Below, in pieces: positions 8,155 to 17,215 of a stretch of DNA of 64,000 nucleotides. Origin of the DNA: HLUCCA09 sp965277275 (GTDB taxonomy: Bacteria > Pseudomonadota > Alphaproteobacteria > Rhodobacterales > Rhodobacteraceae). The notes under the pieces are model-generated. The model was not told the DNA's origin. It was given only the letters and a program-made list of their open reading frames with translations, and did no database searches. The DNA is taken from positions 248,001 through 312,000 of the forward strand of contig CBDICG010000002.1 of assembly GCA_965277275.1 (NCBI GenBank), given 5' to 3'. How positions within the stretch are numbered: position 1 is the stretch's first letter; each line of letters starts with the position of its first letter. Position numbers and translations under genes: made by a program.

Positions 8155-9651
8155 CTACTCGGCAGCCGCCTTCACCGTGAAGCCCTGGTCGATCATATCG
8201 GACGGAGCAACCGGATACTCGCCAGAGAAGCAGGCGTCGCAATACTCGGGCGCGGCCGGGTCGCGCCCCTTGACCTCACCCACCGCACGATAGAGGCCAT
8301 CCAGCGTGATGAACCGCAAGGACGTCACGCCAAGGTGCTGACGCATTTCTTCCTCGGTCATCGTGGCAGCCAGCAGCTTCTCGCGACGCGGCGTGTCGAC
8401 GCCATAAAAGCACGGCCATTGCGTCGGAGGAGACGCGATCCGGAAGTGCACCTCGGCTGCGCCGGCATCGAGGATCATCTCTTTGATCTTGCGGCTCGTC
8501 GTTCCCCGCACAACTGAGTCGTCCACGAGGATCACGCGCTTGCCCTTGATCAGCGCCCGATTGACGTTGAGCTTGAGCCGCACGCCCATGTTCCGGATCT
8601 GCTCGGTCGGCTCGATGAACGTGCGCCCCATGTACTGGTTGCGGATGATGCCCATCGCGTAGGGAATGCCCGATTCCTGGCTGAACCCGATCGCCGCGGG
8701 CGTGCCGCTGTCAGGGACCGGGCATACGAGGTCAGCGTCCACCCCGGCCTCACGCGCAAGCTCCACACCGATCTGACGGCGCGTCTCATAGACAGAGCGC
8801 CCCCCGAGGATCGAGTCCGGCCGGGAGAAATAGACGTGCTCGAAGATGCAGAAGCGCGGCTTCTGCGGCTCAAAGGGGCGCGACGTCTGCACGCCGTCTT
8901 CCGTACACACGACCATCTCGCCAGGCTCGATCTCGCGTACGAATTCCGCGCCGATGATGTCGAGCGCGCAGGTCTCCGAACTCAGCACCCAGCCATCGCC
9001 GATCCGCCCAAGTACAAGCGGGCGCACACCGAGCGGGTCGCGCACGCCGATGAGCTTGGTGCGTGTCATCGCGACGATGGAATAGGCCCCCTCGACCCTG
9101 CGTAGCGCATCCTTCATCCGCCCGGGCACGTCACGCTGCAGCGAGCGCGCCATGAGGTGGATGATGCACTCGGTGTCCGAAGAGGACTGGAAGATCGAGC
9201 CGCGCTCGATCAGCTCACGCCGCAGCGCCTGGGCGTTCGTGATGTTGCCGTTATGCGCAATCGCCGCCCCCCCCATCGAGAATTCGCCGAAGAACGGCTG
9301 CACATCGCGAATCGCGGTCTGCCCTTTCGTGCCAGCCGTCGAGTAACGCACGTGGCCGATCGAAAGGCTGCCCGGCAAGGTCTTCATCAACGCCGGGTTG
9401 GTGAAACTATCGCGTACATAGCCAAAGCGATGGGCGAGCTGAAATCCGCTCTCGGGCGTGTAGGCCGCAATGCCCCCTGCTTCCTGACCGCGATGCTGCA
9501 GCGCGTGCAGCCCAAGAGCCACGAAGTTTGCGGCATCGGCAAGCCCCACGACCCCGAAAACTCCGCATTCCTCGCGGAGCTTGTCATCATCGAACGGGTG
9601 GGCAGGGGGAAGGTCAGCGTCGTGCGCAGGCAAACGGCCGTCTGAGGGCAT
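8155..9651 (-). CDS. purF: Amidophosphoribosyltransferase
   Basis: First committed step of purine synthesis: PRPP plus glutamine to phosphoribosylamine. The protein is 498 residues. The nucleophile is Cys29 in REECGVFGVVG, so a propeptide of 28 residues must be removed. The PRPP loop is VILVDDSVVRGTTSRK. Cysteines in CFYGVD and YCDACFSGEYP indicate the Fe-S cluster type, as in Bacillus. It is divergent from aqpZ. Confidence 0.97.
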   Translation of the reverse strand: MPSDGRLPAHDADLPPAHPFDDDKLREECGVFGVVGLADAANFVALGLHALQHRGQEAGGIAAYTPESGFQLAHRFGYVRDSFTNPALMKTLPGSLSIGHVRYSTAGTKGQTAIRDVQPFFGEFSMGGAAIAHNGNITNAQALRRELIERGSIFQSSSDTECIIHLMARSLQRDVPGRMKDALRRVEGAYSIVAMTRTKLIGVRDPLGVRPLVLGRIGDGWVLSSETCALDIIGAEFVREIEPGEMVVCTEDGVQTSRPFEPQKPRFCIFEHVYFSRPDSILGGRSVYETRRQIGVELAREAGVDADLVCPVPDSGTPAAIGFSQESGIPYAMGIIRNQYMGRTFIEPTEQIRNMGVRLKLNVNRALIKGKRVILVDDSVVRGTTSRKIKEMILDAGAAEVHFRIASPPTQWPCFYGVDTPRREKLLAATMTEEEMRQHLGVTSLRFITLDGLYRAVGEVKGRDPAAPEYCDACFSGEYPVAPSDMIDQGFTVKAAAE

Positions 9652-9860
9652 GGGACATCCTGTGAAACGCGGGCAGCGGACGTCTCATATCGGGTTGCAA
9701 GCGATCTGTCACCCTGTCGTTGCGTTGCGTGCGCCTTGTGCTGCGGGCACGGGCCGAAACGCCGGGAAGATGAGCGCTCTGGGGCATTAGCGCTCTAGAC
9801 ATGGAGCGCGATCCGGAAAAGTGTAGCGCCATTCGGCGCACCAACCGGGGGAGAACCAAC

Positions 9861-10556
9861 GTGCCCAAGCTGCTTGCAGAATTCATCGGAACCTTCTGGC
9901 TGGTTCTTGGGGGCTGCGGCGCAGCCGTACTCGCCGCCGGCGTCCCCGATGTCGGGATCGGGTTTCTCGGGGTCAGCTTCGCCTTCGGCCTGACTGTCCT
10001 GACCGGCGCCTACGCGCTCGGGCACATCTCCGGCGGGCATTTCAACCCAGCGGTGTCGCTCGGCCTCTTCGTCGCCGGGAAGTTCGACGCCAAGGACCTG
10101 CTGCCCTACTGGGTCGCACAGACGGTCGGCGCGATTGCGGCCGCTGCAGTGCTCTACATCATCGCCAGCGGCGCCGCCGACAGCACCGGCGTCGGCGGCT
10201 TTGCCTCGAACGGATACGGAGCGGCGTCGCCAGGCGGATATTCCCTCTTCGCGGGTCTGATCACGGAAGTCGTGCTGACGGCGATGTTCCTGATCATCAT
10301 CCTCGGCGCCACCTCCGGCCATGCACCCGCCGGCTTTGCCCCGATCGCGATCGGCCTTGGCCTCGTGCTGATCCACCTGATCTCGATCCCGGTGACCAAC
10401 ACCTCCGTGAACCCGGCCCGCTCGACCGGCGTTGCCCTCTTTGCCGATGGCCCGGCCCTTGCCCAACTCTGGCTCTTCTGGATCGCTCCTCTCGTCGGCG
10501 GTGCCTTGGGCGGCCTCCTGTGGAAAGCGCTCCTGGACACACCTTCCGAAAACTGA
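9861..10556 (+). CDS. aqpZ: Aquaporin Z-type water channel
   Basis: Inner-membrane channel of 231 residues with six membrane segments and two half-helices. The two NPA boxes are HFNPAVSLG and SVNPARSTG. The GTG start (VPKLLAEFIGTFWLVLGG) is preferred to an ATG 60 bases upstream because a GGGGGAGA site precedes it and the family's N-terminus begins there. The second NPA with Arg three residues on supports a water-selective pore rather than a glycerol facilitator. Confidence 0.95.
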   Translation: MPKLLAEFIGTFWLVLGGCGAAVLAAGVPDVGIGFLGVSFAFGLTVLTGAYALGHISGGHFNPAVSLGLFVAGKFDAKDLLPYWVAQTVGAIAAAAVLYIIASGAADSTGVGGFASNGYGAASPGGYSLFAGLITEVVLTAMFLIIILGATSGHAPAGFAPIAIGLGLVLIHLISIPVTNTSVNPARSTGVALFADGPALAQLWLFWIAPLVGGALGGLLWKALLDTPSEN

Positions 10557-10581
10557 TCGGCTCACAGAGGCCACACACGGC

Positions 10582-10612
10582 AAAGGGGCGCCCCGATTGG
10601 AGCGCCCCTCTT
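10582..10612 (+). terminator. Rho-independent-like terminator of aqpZ
   Basis: A stem GGGGCGC / GCGCCCC (10585-10591 with 10602-10608) is preceded by AAA and followed by TCTTC, starting about 28 bases after the aqpZ stop. Confidence 0.7.
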
Positions 10613-10664
10613 CATCTTGGCTCATCTACCTCGGGGGGAGCCGCAGGCGGGGGGCAGAGCCCCC
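10609..10664 (-). repeat. Dispersed intergenic repeat with hairpin tail
   Basis: On the minus strand this is a variant of the repeat core GTATTTGGACCAAGATGAA seen at four other places in the window (20597, 30461, 34331, 42204). Here it is joined to a perfect GGGGGC-AGA-GCCCCC hairpin (10650-10664), which may terminate sodB transcription. Confidence 0.6.
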
Positions 10665-10675
10665 ACCCGTTCCGA

Positions 10676-11269
10676 TCACATCCGCGACGCGACGTTTTCC
10701 CAGTTGACCAGCTTGTCGAGGAAGTTCGTCAGATACGCCGGGCGCTTGTTGCGGAAGTCGATATAGTAGGAATGCTCCCACACGTCGCAGCCCAGAAGCG
10801 CCGTCTGACCGAAACAGAGTGGGTTCACCCCGTTTTCCGTCTTGGTCACCTTGAGCGATCCGTCCGCGTCCTTGACGAGCCACGCCCAGCCAGAGCCGAA
10901 CTGGCCTGCACCGGCAGCCGCGAACTCTTCCTTGAACGTATCGACCGAGCCAAACGCTTCCGTCAGCGCTTTCTCCAGCTCGCCCGGCATGCCCGTCGGA
11001 CCCATCATTTCCCAGAACTGGACGTGATTCCAATGCTGCGACGCGTTGTTGAAAATGCCTGACTGCGCCACGGAACCGGCCTGATACGTGCCGGCTATGA
11101 TCTCTTCAACGGACTTGCCTTCCCACTCGGTGCCGGCAGTCAGCTTGTTGCCATTGTCGACATAAGCCTTGTGGTGAATGTCGTGGTGGTACTCGAGCGT
11201 CTCGCGGCTCATGCCGTGATCGGCCAGCGCATCGTGCGAATAGGGCAGATCGGGAAGCGTGAAGGTCAT
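10676..11269 (-). CDS. sodB: Superoxide dismutase, Fe/Mn family
   Basis: Converts superoxide to peroxide and oxygen; 197 residues. Metal ligands are visible in HHDIHHKAYV, NASQHWNHVQFW and DVWEHSYYIDF. The GAGQFGSGW and WEMM features fit the iron type better than the Mn type, but metal choice cannot be settled by eye. It is transcribed divergently from the glycosyltransferase genes, with a 240-bp gap between them. Confidence 0.96.
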   Translation of the reverse strand: MTFTLPDLPYSHDALADHGMSRETLEYHHDIHHKAYVDNGNKLTAGTEWEGKSVEEIIAGTYQAGSVAQSGIFNNASQHWNHVQFWEMMGPTGMPGELEKALTEAFGSVDTFKEEFAAAGAGQFGSGWAWLVKDADGSLKVTKTENGVNPLCFGQTALLGCDVWEHSYYIDFRNKRPAYLTNFLDKLVNWENVASRM

Positions 11270-11509
11270 GGGTCTCTCCCGTTGGTGTTGATCTTGGGGC
11301 GTATCTGACGCTCACCCCGCCCCGCGTCAAGCCGCCGCGCCACCCGCAAGAAGGACAATACCCGGCCAAAATCCCACGGTGCTCGCACCAGCTTCGCGAT
11401 TCTGCCAACATTCCGCCCGATCTTTCAGTATCGTTAACCAATGGGGCGCTAAGCCCTTCCAGGGCCGATGGGCCAACGACGCCGGAAGTCGCAGGGGAGC
11501 GGAGCCAGC

Positions 11510-12724
11510 ATGGCCCAGCGCGCGCAATATACAATCCTGTCCATGATGAAGGACGAGGGGCACTCGGTGCTCGAGTGGGTCGCGTATCATCGCCATATCG
11601 GCTTCGACAATATCTGCGTCTACACCAACGATTGCTCTGACGGGACAGACGCGATTCTCATGCGTCTCGAAGAGCTCGGCGAGGTCCGGCACTTCCGCAA
11701 CGACATCCCCGAGGGCAAGAAACCGCAGCCCCATGCGCTCAGCCTCGCGGGCAACAACCCCGCGGTAACGGAGTCCGATTGGATCCTGACGATGGATGCC
11801 GATGAGTTCGTGTCGATCAAGATCGGGCGCGGCTGGGTGGACAACCTCGTCCGCCGCCTGCCCGAGGGCACCGACGCCATCGCACTGACGTGGCGCTTCT
11901 TCGGCTCTTCTGGTGTGACGGAGTGGAATCCGGGGCTCGTCACCGAAGCCTACACCCGTGCCGCACCGGACGGCTTTCGCAAGGGATGGGGCGTCAAGAC
12001 GATGTTCCGCCCCTTCGAGCACATGAAATTCGGCATTCACCGCCCCGGCATCCACAAGGCCCGCCAGATCGGCGAGCGCGCCCAGGCTTTGCTGGAGCAG
12101 CGCTGGGTCAACGGGTCCGGCGATCCGATGCCGGAGGACTTCTCGCTCTCGGGCTGGCGCTCGACGAAGCCGACGCTCGGATACCGCTGGGCGGAGGTCA
12201 ATCACTACGCCGTCAAGAGCTTCGAGGCCTATCTGCTGCGCCGCCTGCGCGGCAACGTCAACCTCAAGGAAGACAAGTACAACGCCAACTATTTCGCCCT
12301 TTTCGACCGCAACGAAACAGATGCCCCAAATGTTCAGAGGCATCTGCCCGCCGTTCGCCGCCGCATGGCACAGTACCTCGCGGATCCCGAGATCGAACGC
12401 TTGCATGGGGACGCGCTAGCCTTTCACGAAGCACGGGTCGCGAAGCTGCGCGAAACCGGCGCCTACGCATCGTGGCTGGCCGAACTCCGCGCGGCCCACA
12501 AGGTGCCTTTCGAGCGGCTCGACGAGGTGTTGTTCACCCAGCATCTGCCCAAGGAATGGCAACAGAGGATCGCGGATCTGCGTGCCAAGGGCGTGCCGGA
12601 TCGCCAGCTTGCCCTGATGATCGCCGCCAGCCAGACGGCCACGAAGAGCGAGACGCGCGCCCGGCTCCGCGAAACCGCCGAGCAGGCCGGCACGTCCGGC
12701 ACAGCCGATGGCTCGGACAGCTAG
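11510..12724 (+). CDS. Glycosyltransferase family 2 protein (Glyco_tranf_2_4 type)
   Basis: A 404-residue soluble protein with an N-terminal GT2-like domain: ILSMMKDEGHSVLEWVAYH, then NDCSDGTDAIL and the metal-binding DADEF (LTMDADEFVSI near residue 97). The C-terminal third is helical and unrecognised. Start MAQRAQ is chosen for its GGAG site; an upstream Met is in frame but lacks one. It is the first of three tandem paralogs; the next gene starts 3 bases after its stop. The likely role is sugar addition to a surface or secreted glycan; acceptor unknown. Confidence 0.85.
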   Translation: MAQRAQYTILSMMKDEGHSVLEWVAYHRHIGFDNICVYTNDCSDGTDAILMRLEELGEVRHFRNDIPEGKKPQPHALSLAGNNPAVTESDWILTMDADEFVSIKIGRGWVDNLVRRLPEGTDAIALTWRFFGSSGVTEWNPGLVTEAYTRAAPDGFRKGWGVKTMFRPFEHMKFGIHRPGIHKARQIGERAQALLEQRWVNGSGDPMPEDFSLSGWRSTKPTLGYRWAEVNHYAVKSFEAYLLRRLRGNVNLKEDKYNANYFALFDRNETDAPNVQRHLPAVRRRMAQYLADPEIERLHGDALAFHEARVAKLRETGAYASWLAELRAAHKVPFERLDEVLFTQHLPKEWQQRIADLRAKGVPDRQLALMIAASQTATKSETRARLRETAEQAGTSGTADGSDS

Positions 12725-12727
12725 AGG

Positions 12728-14605
12728 ATGGAGAGTTCCCCGCGCATTCACCTCGTTGCGACGCTCAAGAACGAGGCTCCGTACCTTGTCGAGTGGATCG
12801 CATGGTACAAGAGCATTGGCGTGACCGACTTCACGCTCTTTTCCAACGATTGCACCGACGGCACCAACCTGATGCTCGACCGGCTGGACGTCTTGGGGGA
12901 GGTCCGGCACTTCGACAACCCGCTCGGCCCCCGTATGGACCCGCAGCGCCGCGCCTATTCACGCGCGGGCAAGATGGACGAGGTGCGCGACGCCGATTGG
13001 CTGCTGGTGGTCGATGCGGACGAGTTCGTCCATGTCCGGGTCGGTGACGGAACGCTTGCCGCCCTGATCCGGGCCTGCGACGGGGCCGACGCAATTTCGC
13101 TTGGCTGGCAGCCGGTCGGCTCTGGGGGAATGGCGCGGTGGGTCGATGCCCCCGTCACCGCCCGATTCACACGCGGGGGGGCAACAGAACCGCCAGACAA
13201 CAAGATGGTTTGGGGGTTCAAGACCCTCTTCCGGCCAAACGCGTTCGACTACTTTGGCGTTCACAGACCGAAATTCGACAAGAAGAAGCGCGATACCTTC
13301 CCCAAGGTGCGCTGGGTCAACGGCTCGGGCGCCGACATTTCCAAACACGTTGTCGAAGGCGGCTGGCGTTTCGGCCGTAGGACCGTTGGCTACGCCTATG
13401 GCTGCGTCAACCATTACGCCGTCAAGAGTCGGGAAGAATTCCTCCTGAAGCGTCTGCGCGGGACAGCGAACTCAAAGAATGCCGATAGGCTCAACATTGG
13501 GTACTGGAACACGTTCGATCTCAATTCCACGCCTCTCCCGCCTCTCGACACGGGCCCGTTGAACGACGAAATGGCCCGTCTGCTCGCGGACGCCGATCTG
13601 GCCGCGCTGCGCCGCGCGAGCGTGGCGACCGCGCGGCGGGTGCTCGACGGGCAGCTGCAAGACGACGAGGCGCGCGCCTTCGTCGAGGCAGGCGCCGCCC
13701 CGGTTGACCCGGAAAACGCGCCAGACACTGGGCCCGAAGTGCCGCCCGCACCCGTTGCGCGCAACTCGACCACGCTGGCGAAGGCACGGACTTCCGGCAC
13801 GCGCTTCCTATGTGTCGGCACACATCACAAGACGGGTACGATGTGGATGCGTTCTACCCTTCATCAGGTTGGGTCCGAGCAGGGCATCCCTGTTACCCAG
13901 GTCGTCGTTGAGCGGCACATCGCGGAACTGCCCGACAATGGGCCAGTGATCTGCGTCAACTGGGACTCAAGCTTTCCGCGCGCAATGCTGGAGCGGGAAG
14001 ACGCGCGGTTCCTGCACGTTGTGCGTGATCCCCGCGATGTGCTTGTCTCCGGGATGCGGTATCACCGCATCGCCCCGACCGCGCGCGAGCGTTTCCTGCT
14101 CCGCAGACGGCCGGAATGGGGTGGGCTGACCTATCAGGATCACCTCAATGCCCTGCCGGGCGACGTCGAACGCCTGCTCTTCGAGATGCAGCACAAGCAC
14201 GCCGACACGATGGCCGAGCTTCTGCGTTGGGACTACGGGCGCGCGAACACGATCGAGTTGCGCTACGAAGACCTCATCAACGATCCCGAATGCAGGCTTT
14301 TCCGGGCGGCGCTCGTCGAAGCTGATGTCAACGGGCTGGACATCGACCGGGCCGTCTCGGCCTTTTGGGACAATGCGCTTTTTGGCGGCCAGGCCGACCC
14401 CGACCGGCGCCACCCGCGCACGGCCCTCCACATTCACTCGGGCAAGGCCGCCCAATGGCCAAGGCAACTCCCGCGCGAGGTGGCAACTGCCTACGCCGCG
14501 CGGTTCGGCGAAGCGCTCCGAATACTGGGCTACGCGGAGGACGATCGATGGGTTGCGCAATGCCGACCCGCAGCAGAGCTCGCATCCGAAGCACTGGCCG
14601 GATAG
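12728..14605 (+). CDS. GT2 glycosyltransferase-sulfotransferase fusion protein
   Basis: A 625-residue two-domain protein. Residues 1-320 repeat the GT2-like domain of the previous gene (LKNEAPYLVEWIAWY, NDCTDGT, DADEF). Residues about 355-620 look like a sulfotransferase: GTHHKTGTMWMRS matches the 5'-phosphosulfate loop with its lysine, and VVRDPRDVLVSGMRYH matches the 3'-phosphate-binding arginine/serine segment. An Ala/Pro-rich linker joins them. Such a fusion could add a sugar and a sulfate to one acceptor. Translation is probably coupled to the upstream gene (2-3 base gap). Confidence 0.83.
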   Translation: MESSPRIHLVATLKNEAPYLVEWIAWYKSIGVTDFTLFSNDCTDGTNLMLDRLDVLGEVRHFDNPLGPRMDPQRRAYSRAGKMDEVRDADWLLVVDADEFVHVRVGDGTLAALIRACDGADAISLGWQPVGSGGMARWVDAPVTARFTRGGATEPPDNKMVWGFKTLFRPNAFDYFGVHRPKFDKKKRDTFPKVRWVNGSGADISKHVVEGGWRFGRRTVGYAYGCVNHYAVKSREEFLLKRLRGTANSKNADRLNIGYWNTFDLNSTPLPPLDTGPLNDEMARLLADADLAALRRASVATARRVLDGQLQDDEARAFVEAGAAPVDPENAPDTGPEVPPAPVARNSTTLAKARTSGTRFLCVGTHHKTGTMWMRSTLHQVGSEQGIPVTQVVVERHIAELPDNGPVICVNWDSSFPRAMLEREDARFLHVVRDPRDVLVSGMRYHRIAPTARERFLLRRRPEWGGLTYQDHLNALPGDVERLLFEMQHKHADTMAELLRWDYGRANTIELRYEDLINDPECRLFRAALVEADVNGLDIDRAVSAFWDNALFGGQADPDRRHPRTALHIHSGKAAQWPRQLPREVATAYAARFGEALRILGYAEDDRWVAQCRPAAELASEALAG

Positions 14606-14745
14606 CTGCGCGCCGCAGGAAACCACGCGCATCGCAAACGCGACGCAGCCGCGCGACCAGCGCACCTTTGCCACGACCAGAGCCCGGACAACCGCAAGGC
14701 AGGTGGCCCTTCTGCTGAATTCGGTTTAAGCCCCGCGCCGGTGCC

Positions 14746-16656
14746 ATGACGAACCAGACGCCATCAGATCCCGCCAACGAAACGGCCAATGCGGCGTCGC
14801 CACCGGACGTCACGGTTGTCTCCTGTATGACCGATGCCGCGCCCTACCTGCTCGAATGGGTCGCATGGCACGCGCTCATCGGGGCGACACGCTTCGTGAT
14901 CTTTTCGCACGCCTGCAGCGACACCACCGAAGCGATGCTCGACCAGCTGGCAGGGATTGGCCCTCTGGAGCATCACCGCCTCACCCTCCCCGCCCCGGAC
15001 AAACAGCCGATCCATGTCGCCTCGCGCCTCGCGGCGGACTTGCCGGCGGTGAAAGACGCCGATTGGGCCATTGTCCTGCGGGTCGACGAGTTTCTCGACA
15101 TCAGCGTTGGAACGGGCAGGCTGGAGGATTTGGTCGCGCACGTCACGGAGCAAGACGCGCCCAGCATCGGCGCGGGCGCTACCGTCGACGCCATTTCTCT
15201 GCCGTGGCGCTTCATCGGCAGCCAGCGGCAAGCCGATTTCGATCCCTCTCCGGTCACGTCGCGGTTCCTGCGTGGGGCGCGCATCGACGGGAAGGAGACG
15301 GAGCCGACGACCGGGTTTCGGACGCTCTACAGGCCAGCCGCATTCTCCCGTCACGGCCCGTCGCGGCCTTGGGGATGGAAGCGCGGCACAAAGGCTCGGG
15401 GGCTTTGGCTCAACGCATCGGGCAGCGACATCTCGGAGGCGATGGGTCAGCAGGCCAAAGGCAATCTCAACGCGTTGCCCGAGAGCGCGTTCGGTGCCGC
15501 TCATGCCAGTGTGCGCCGCTACGCTGTGAAGTCGCGGTCCGAGTTTCTCTACGGTCAACTCAGCGAAATCCCCCCCGGTGAAGGCGGCAAGGCGCCAAAG
15601 GGCTGGGAGGCCTGGACGCTGCGCGACATCAACGCCGTGTCCCTCCCCCCCCTTGGGCCAGAGCCGCTCGGACGGGCCATCGAGGGCCTTGCGCAGGATC
15701 CGCAGCTGGCGCGGCTACAATCCCAGGCTCGCACTGATTTGCAGAAGTCCGTTGAGGGCCTTGTCGCCGCGCAGCCCGCCGCGCGGCACTTCCTTGAGAC
15801 CGGCGAAACATGGGAGGCAAACAGCGCGTCCGGGGACGGTCCGCCAACCGCGCCCCGTCTGCTTTGTGTCGCCACCCACCCACGGGCCGGGACGCTCTGG
15901 ATGCGCCGGGCTCTGAACGAAGCCGCGAAGGCCCTCGACGTCCCGGTGATCAAGATCGGCGCGCCGCAAGACCTCGCTCAGATCCCTCCAGCCGGCCCGG
16001 CCATCCTCGTCAACTGGCGATCTCGCTTTCCCCGTGCACTTTTTGAGCGCCGCGACGCACGCATCCTCCATATCGTGCGCGATCCGAGGGATATGTTGAT
16101 CTCTGCAATGCGCTTTCACCGTGTGGTGCCCGCGAAAGACGACAAGACCGTGCACACCCCCATGCCTGAGTTCTCAGGGATGAGCTATCAGCTCATGCTC
16201 AACGCGCTACCCGATGATGCGACGCGCCTGCGCTTCGAAATGGATCACCGCCACGCAGACGTCATGGATGACATGATGTCGTGGGCCTTTGGGCGGATGC
16301 ACTCACGAGAGCTGCGATACGAAGAGCTTGTACAGGATCACGAATGCTCCCTCTTCGGAGAGGCGTTGGCCTGGGCGGGGGTCGCTGGCCTCGACGCCAA
16401 TACGCTCATCTCAAGCTACTGGAATCATGCTCTTTTCGGAGGGCTCGCCGAAAGACGCGGCGTGGATCCGCGGCTGCAGCGGCACATTACCTCGGCGCAA
16501 CCGGAGCGGTGGCGGCACGAGCTGCCCCGGACTATTGCCTCCGAATATGCTGCGCGCTACGGGCACGGCTTGCGCGTCCTGGGTTACGCAGCGGACGACA
16601 CGTGGGTGTCTGCCTGCGCCGACACTCCTCCCGCGCCTGAGCCTACGCCTCGCTGA
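14746..16656 (+). CDS. GT2-sulfotransferase fusion paralog with altered key residues
   Basis: A 636-residue paralog of the preceding gene with the same two-domain layout, but key residues differ. The GT2 NDCTDGT block reads HACSDTT and DADEF reads RVDEF. The sulfotransferase loop reads THPRAGTLWMRR, with Arg for the usual Lys, while VRDPRDMLISAMRFH is kept. The frame is open throughout with normal codon use, so it is not an obvious pseudogene; it may have a binding or changed catalytic role. The start at 14746 has only a weak ribosome site. Its stop overlaps the end of the convergent soxG by 14 bases. Confidence 0.8.
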   Translation: MTNQTPSDPANETANAASPPDVTVVSCMTDAAPYLLEWVAWHALIGATRFVIFSHACSDTTEAMLDQLAGIGPLEHHRLTLPAPDKQPIHVASRLAADLPAVKDADWAIVLRVDEFLDISVGTGRLEDLVAHVTEQDAPSIGAGATVDAISLPWRFIGSQRQADFDPSPVTSRFLRGARIDGKETEPTTGFRTLYRPAAFSRHGPSRPWGWKRGTKARGLWLNASGSDISEAMGQQAKGNLNALPESAFGAAHASVRRYAVKSRSEFLYGQLSEIPPGEGGKAPKGWEAWTLRDINAVSLPPLGPEPLGRAIEGLAQDPQLARLQSQARTDLQKSVEGLVAAQPAARHFLETGETWEANSASGDGPPTAPRLLCVATHPRAGTLWMRRALNEAAKALDVPVIKIGAPQDLAQIPPAGPAILVNWRSRFPRALFERRDARILHIVRDPRDMLISAMRFHRVVPAKDDKTVHTPMPEFSGMSYQLMLNALPDDATRLRFEMDHRHADVMDDMMSWAFGRMHSRELRYEELVQDHECSLFGEALAWAGVAGLDANTLISSYWNHALFGGLAERRGVDPRLQRHITSAQPERWRHELPRTIASEYAARYGHGLRVLGYAADDTWVSACADTPPAPEPTPR

Positions 16657-17215
16657 AGTAGTTGACGCGCGCATCGGCCGCTGCGGCTCCCGACAGCGCA
16701 TCGAATGCGTACTGCGCGACGGAACGGAAACAGACGAACGTGAAGCCGTTGTCCTCCATCCAGAAGGCCGCCGGGATCTGCGCAAGCCGCGTGCGCCGGA
16801 TCTCACCGGGCTCGAACGCGCCGGGGGCAAGGTCCACCGGGCAGAGCTTGGCCACAGTCTCGCGCGCGGCAACACCGCTTTCGATGCGGAAGACGGCCCG
16901 CATATCGGAAACGTCGGTGATCAGAGTGTGGGTGCCGGAGAGCGCCTCGCCCAGCGTGGTGAGGGCTTCGGCCACGTTGTCCCGCGCGAGGATCAGCAAG
17001 AGCTCGTCCGGCGCCATCCAAAGCGCGCGGGCGGCACCCGTCGAAGCGACTTCACGCACCCCAGGCATCGCACAGCCCGTGGCCGAATGAACGGCAGCGG
17101 CGACATCGGCACTTCCGAGGTCGCCCTTGAGCGTGATCATGCCGGGCGCCGCCACTTCTCGCACCGTGGCCGCGCCGGAAGCGGTTGCGTTGGCCAGAAC
17201 CAATGGATCAGACAT
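16643..17215 (-). CDS. soxG: Sarcosine oxidase subunit gamma
   Basis: Small subunit (190 residues) of heterotetrameric sarcosine oxidase. Recognised by position after soxA and by the family pattern, including LWMAPDELLLI, DVSDMRAVFRIEG-like text and the C-terminal FRSVAQYAFDAL. The start MSDPLVLAN overlaps the soxA stop by 8 bases, supporting translational coupling; upstream in-frame Mets lie inside soxA. Confidence 0.92.
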   Translation of the reverse strand: MSDPLVLANATASGAATVREVAAPGMITLKGDLGSADVAAAVHSATGCAMPGVREVASTGAARALWMAPDELLLILARDNVAEALTTLGEALSGTHTLITDVSDMRAVFRIESGVAARETVAKLCPVDLAPGAFEPGEIRRTRLAQIPAAFWMEDNGFTFVCFRSVAQYAFDALSGAAAADARVNYFSEA

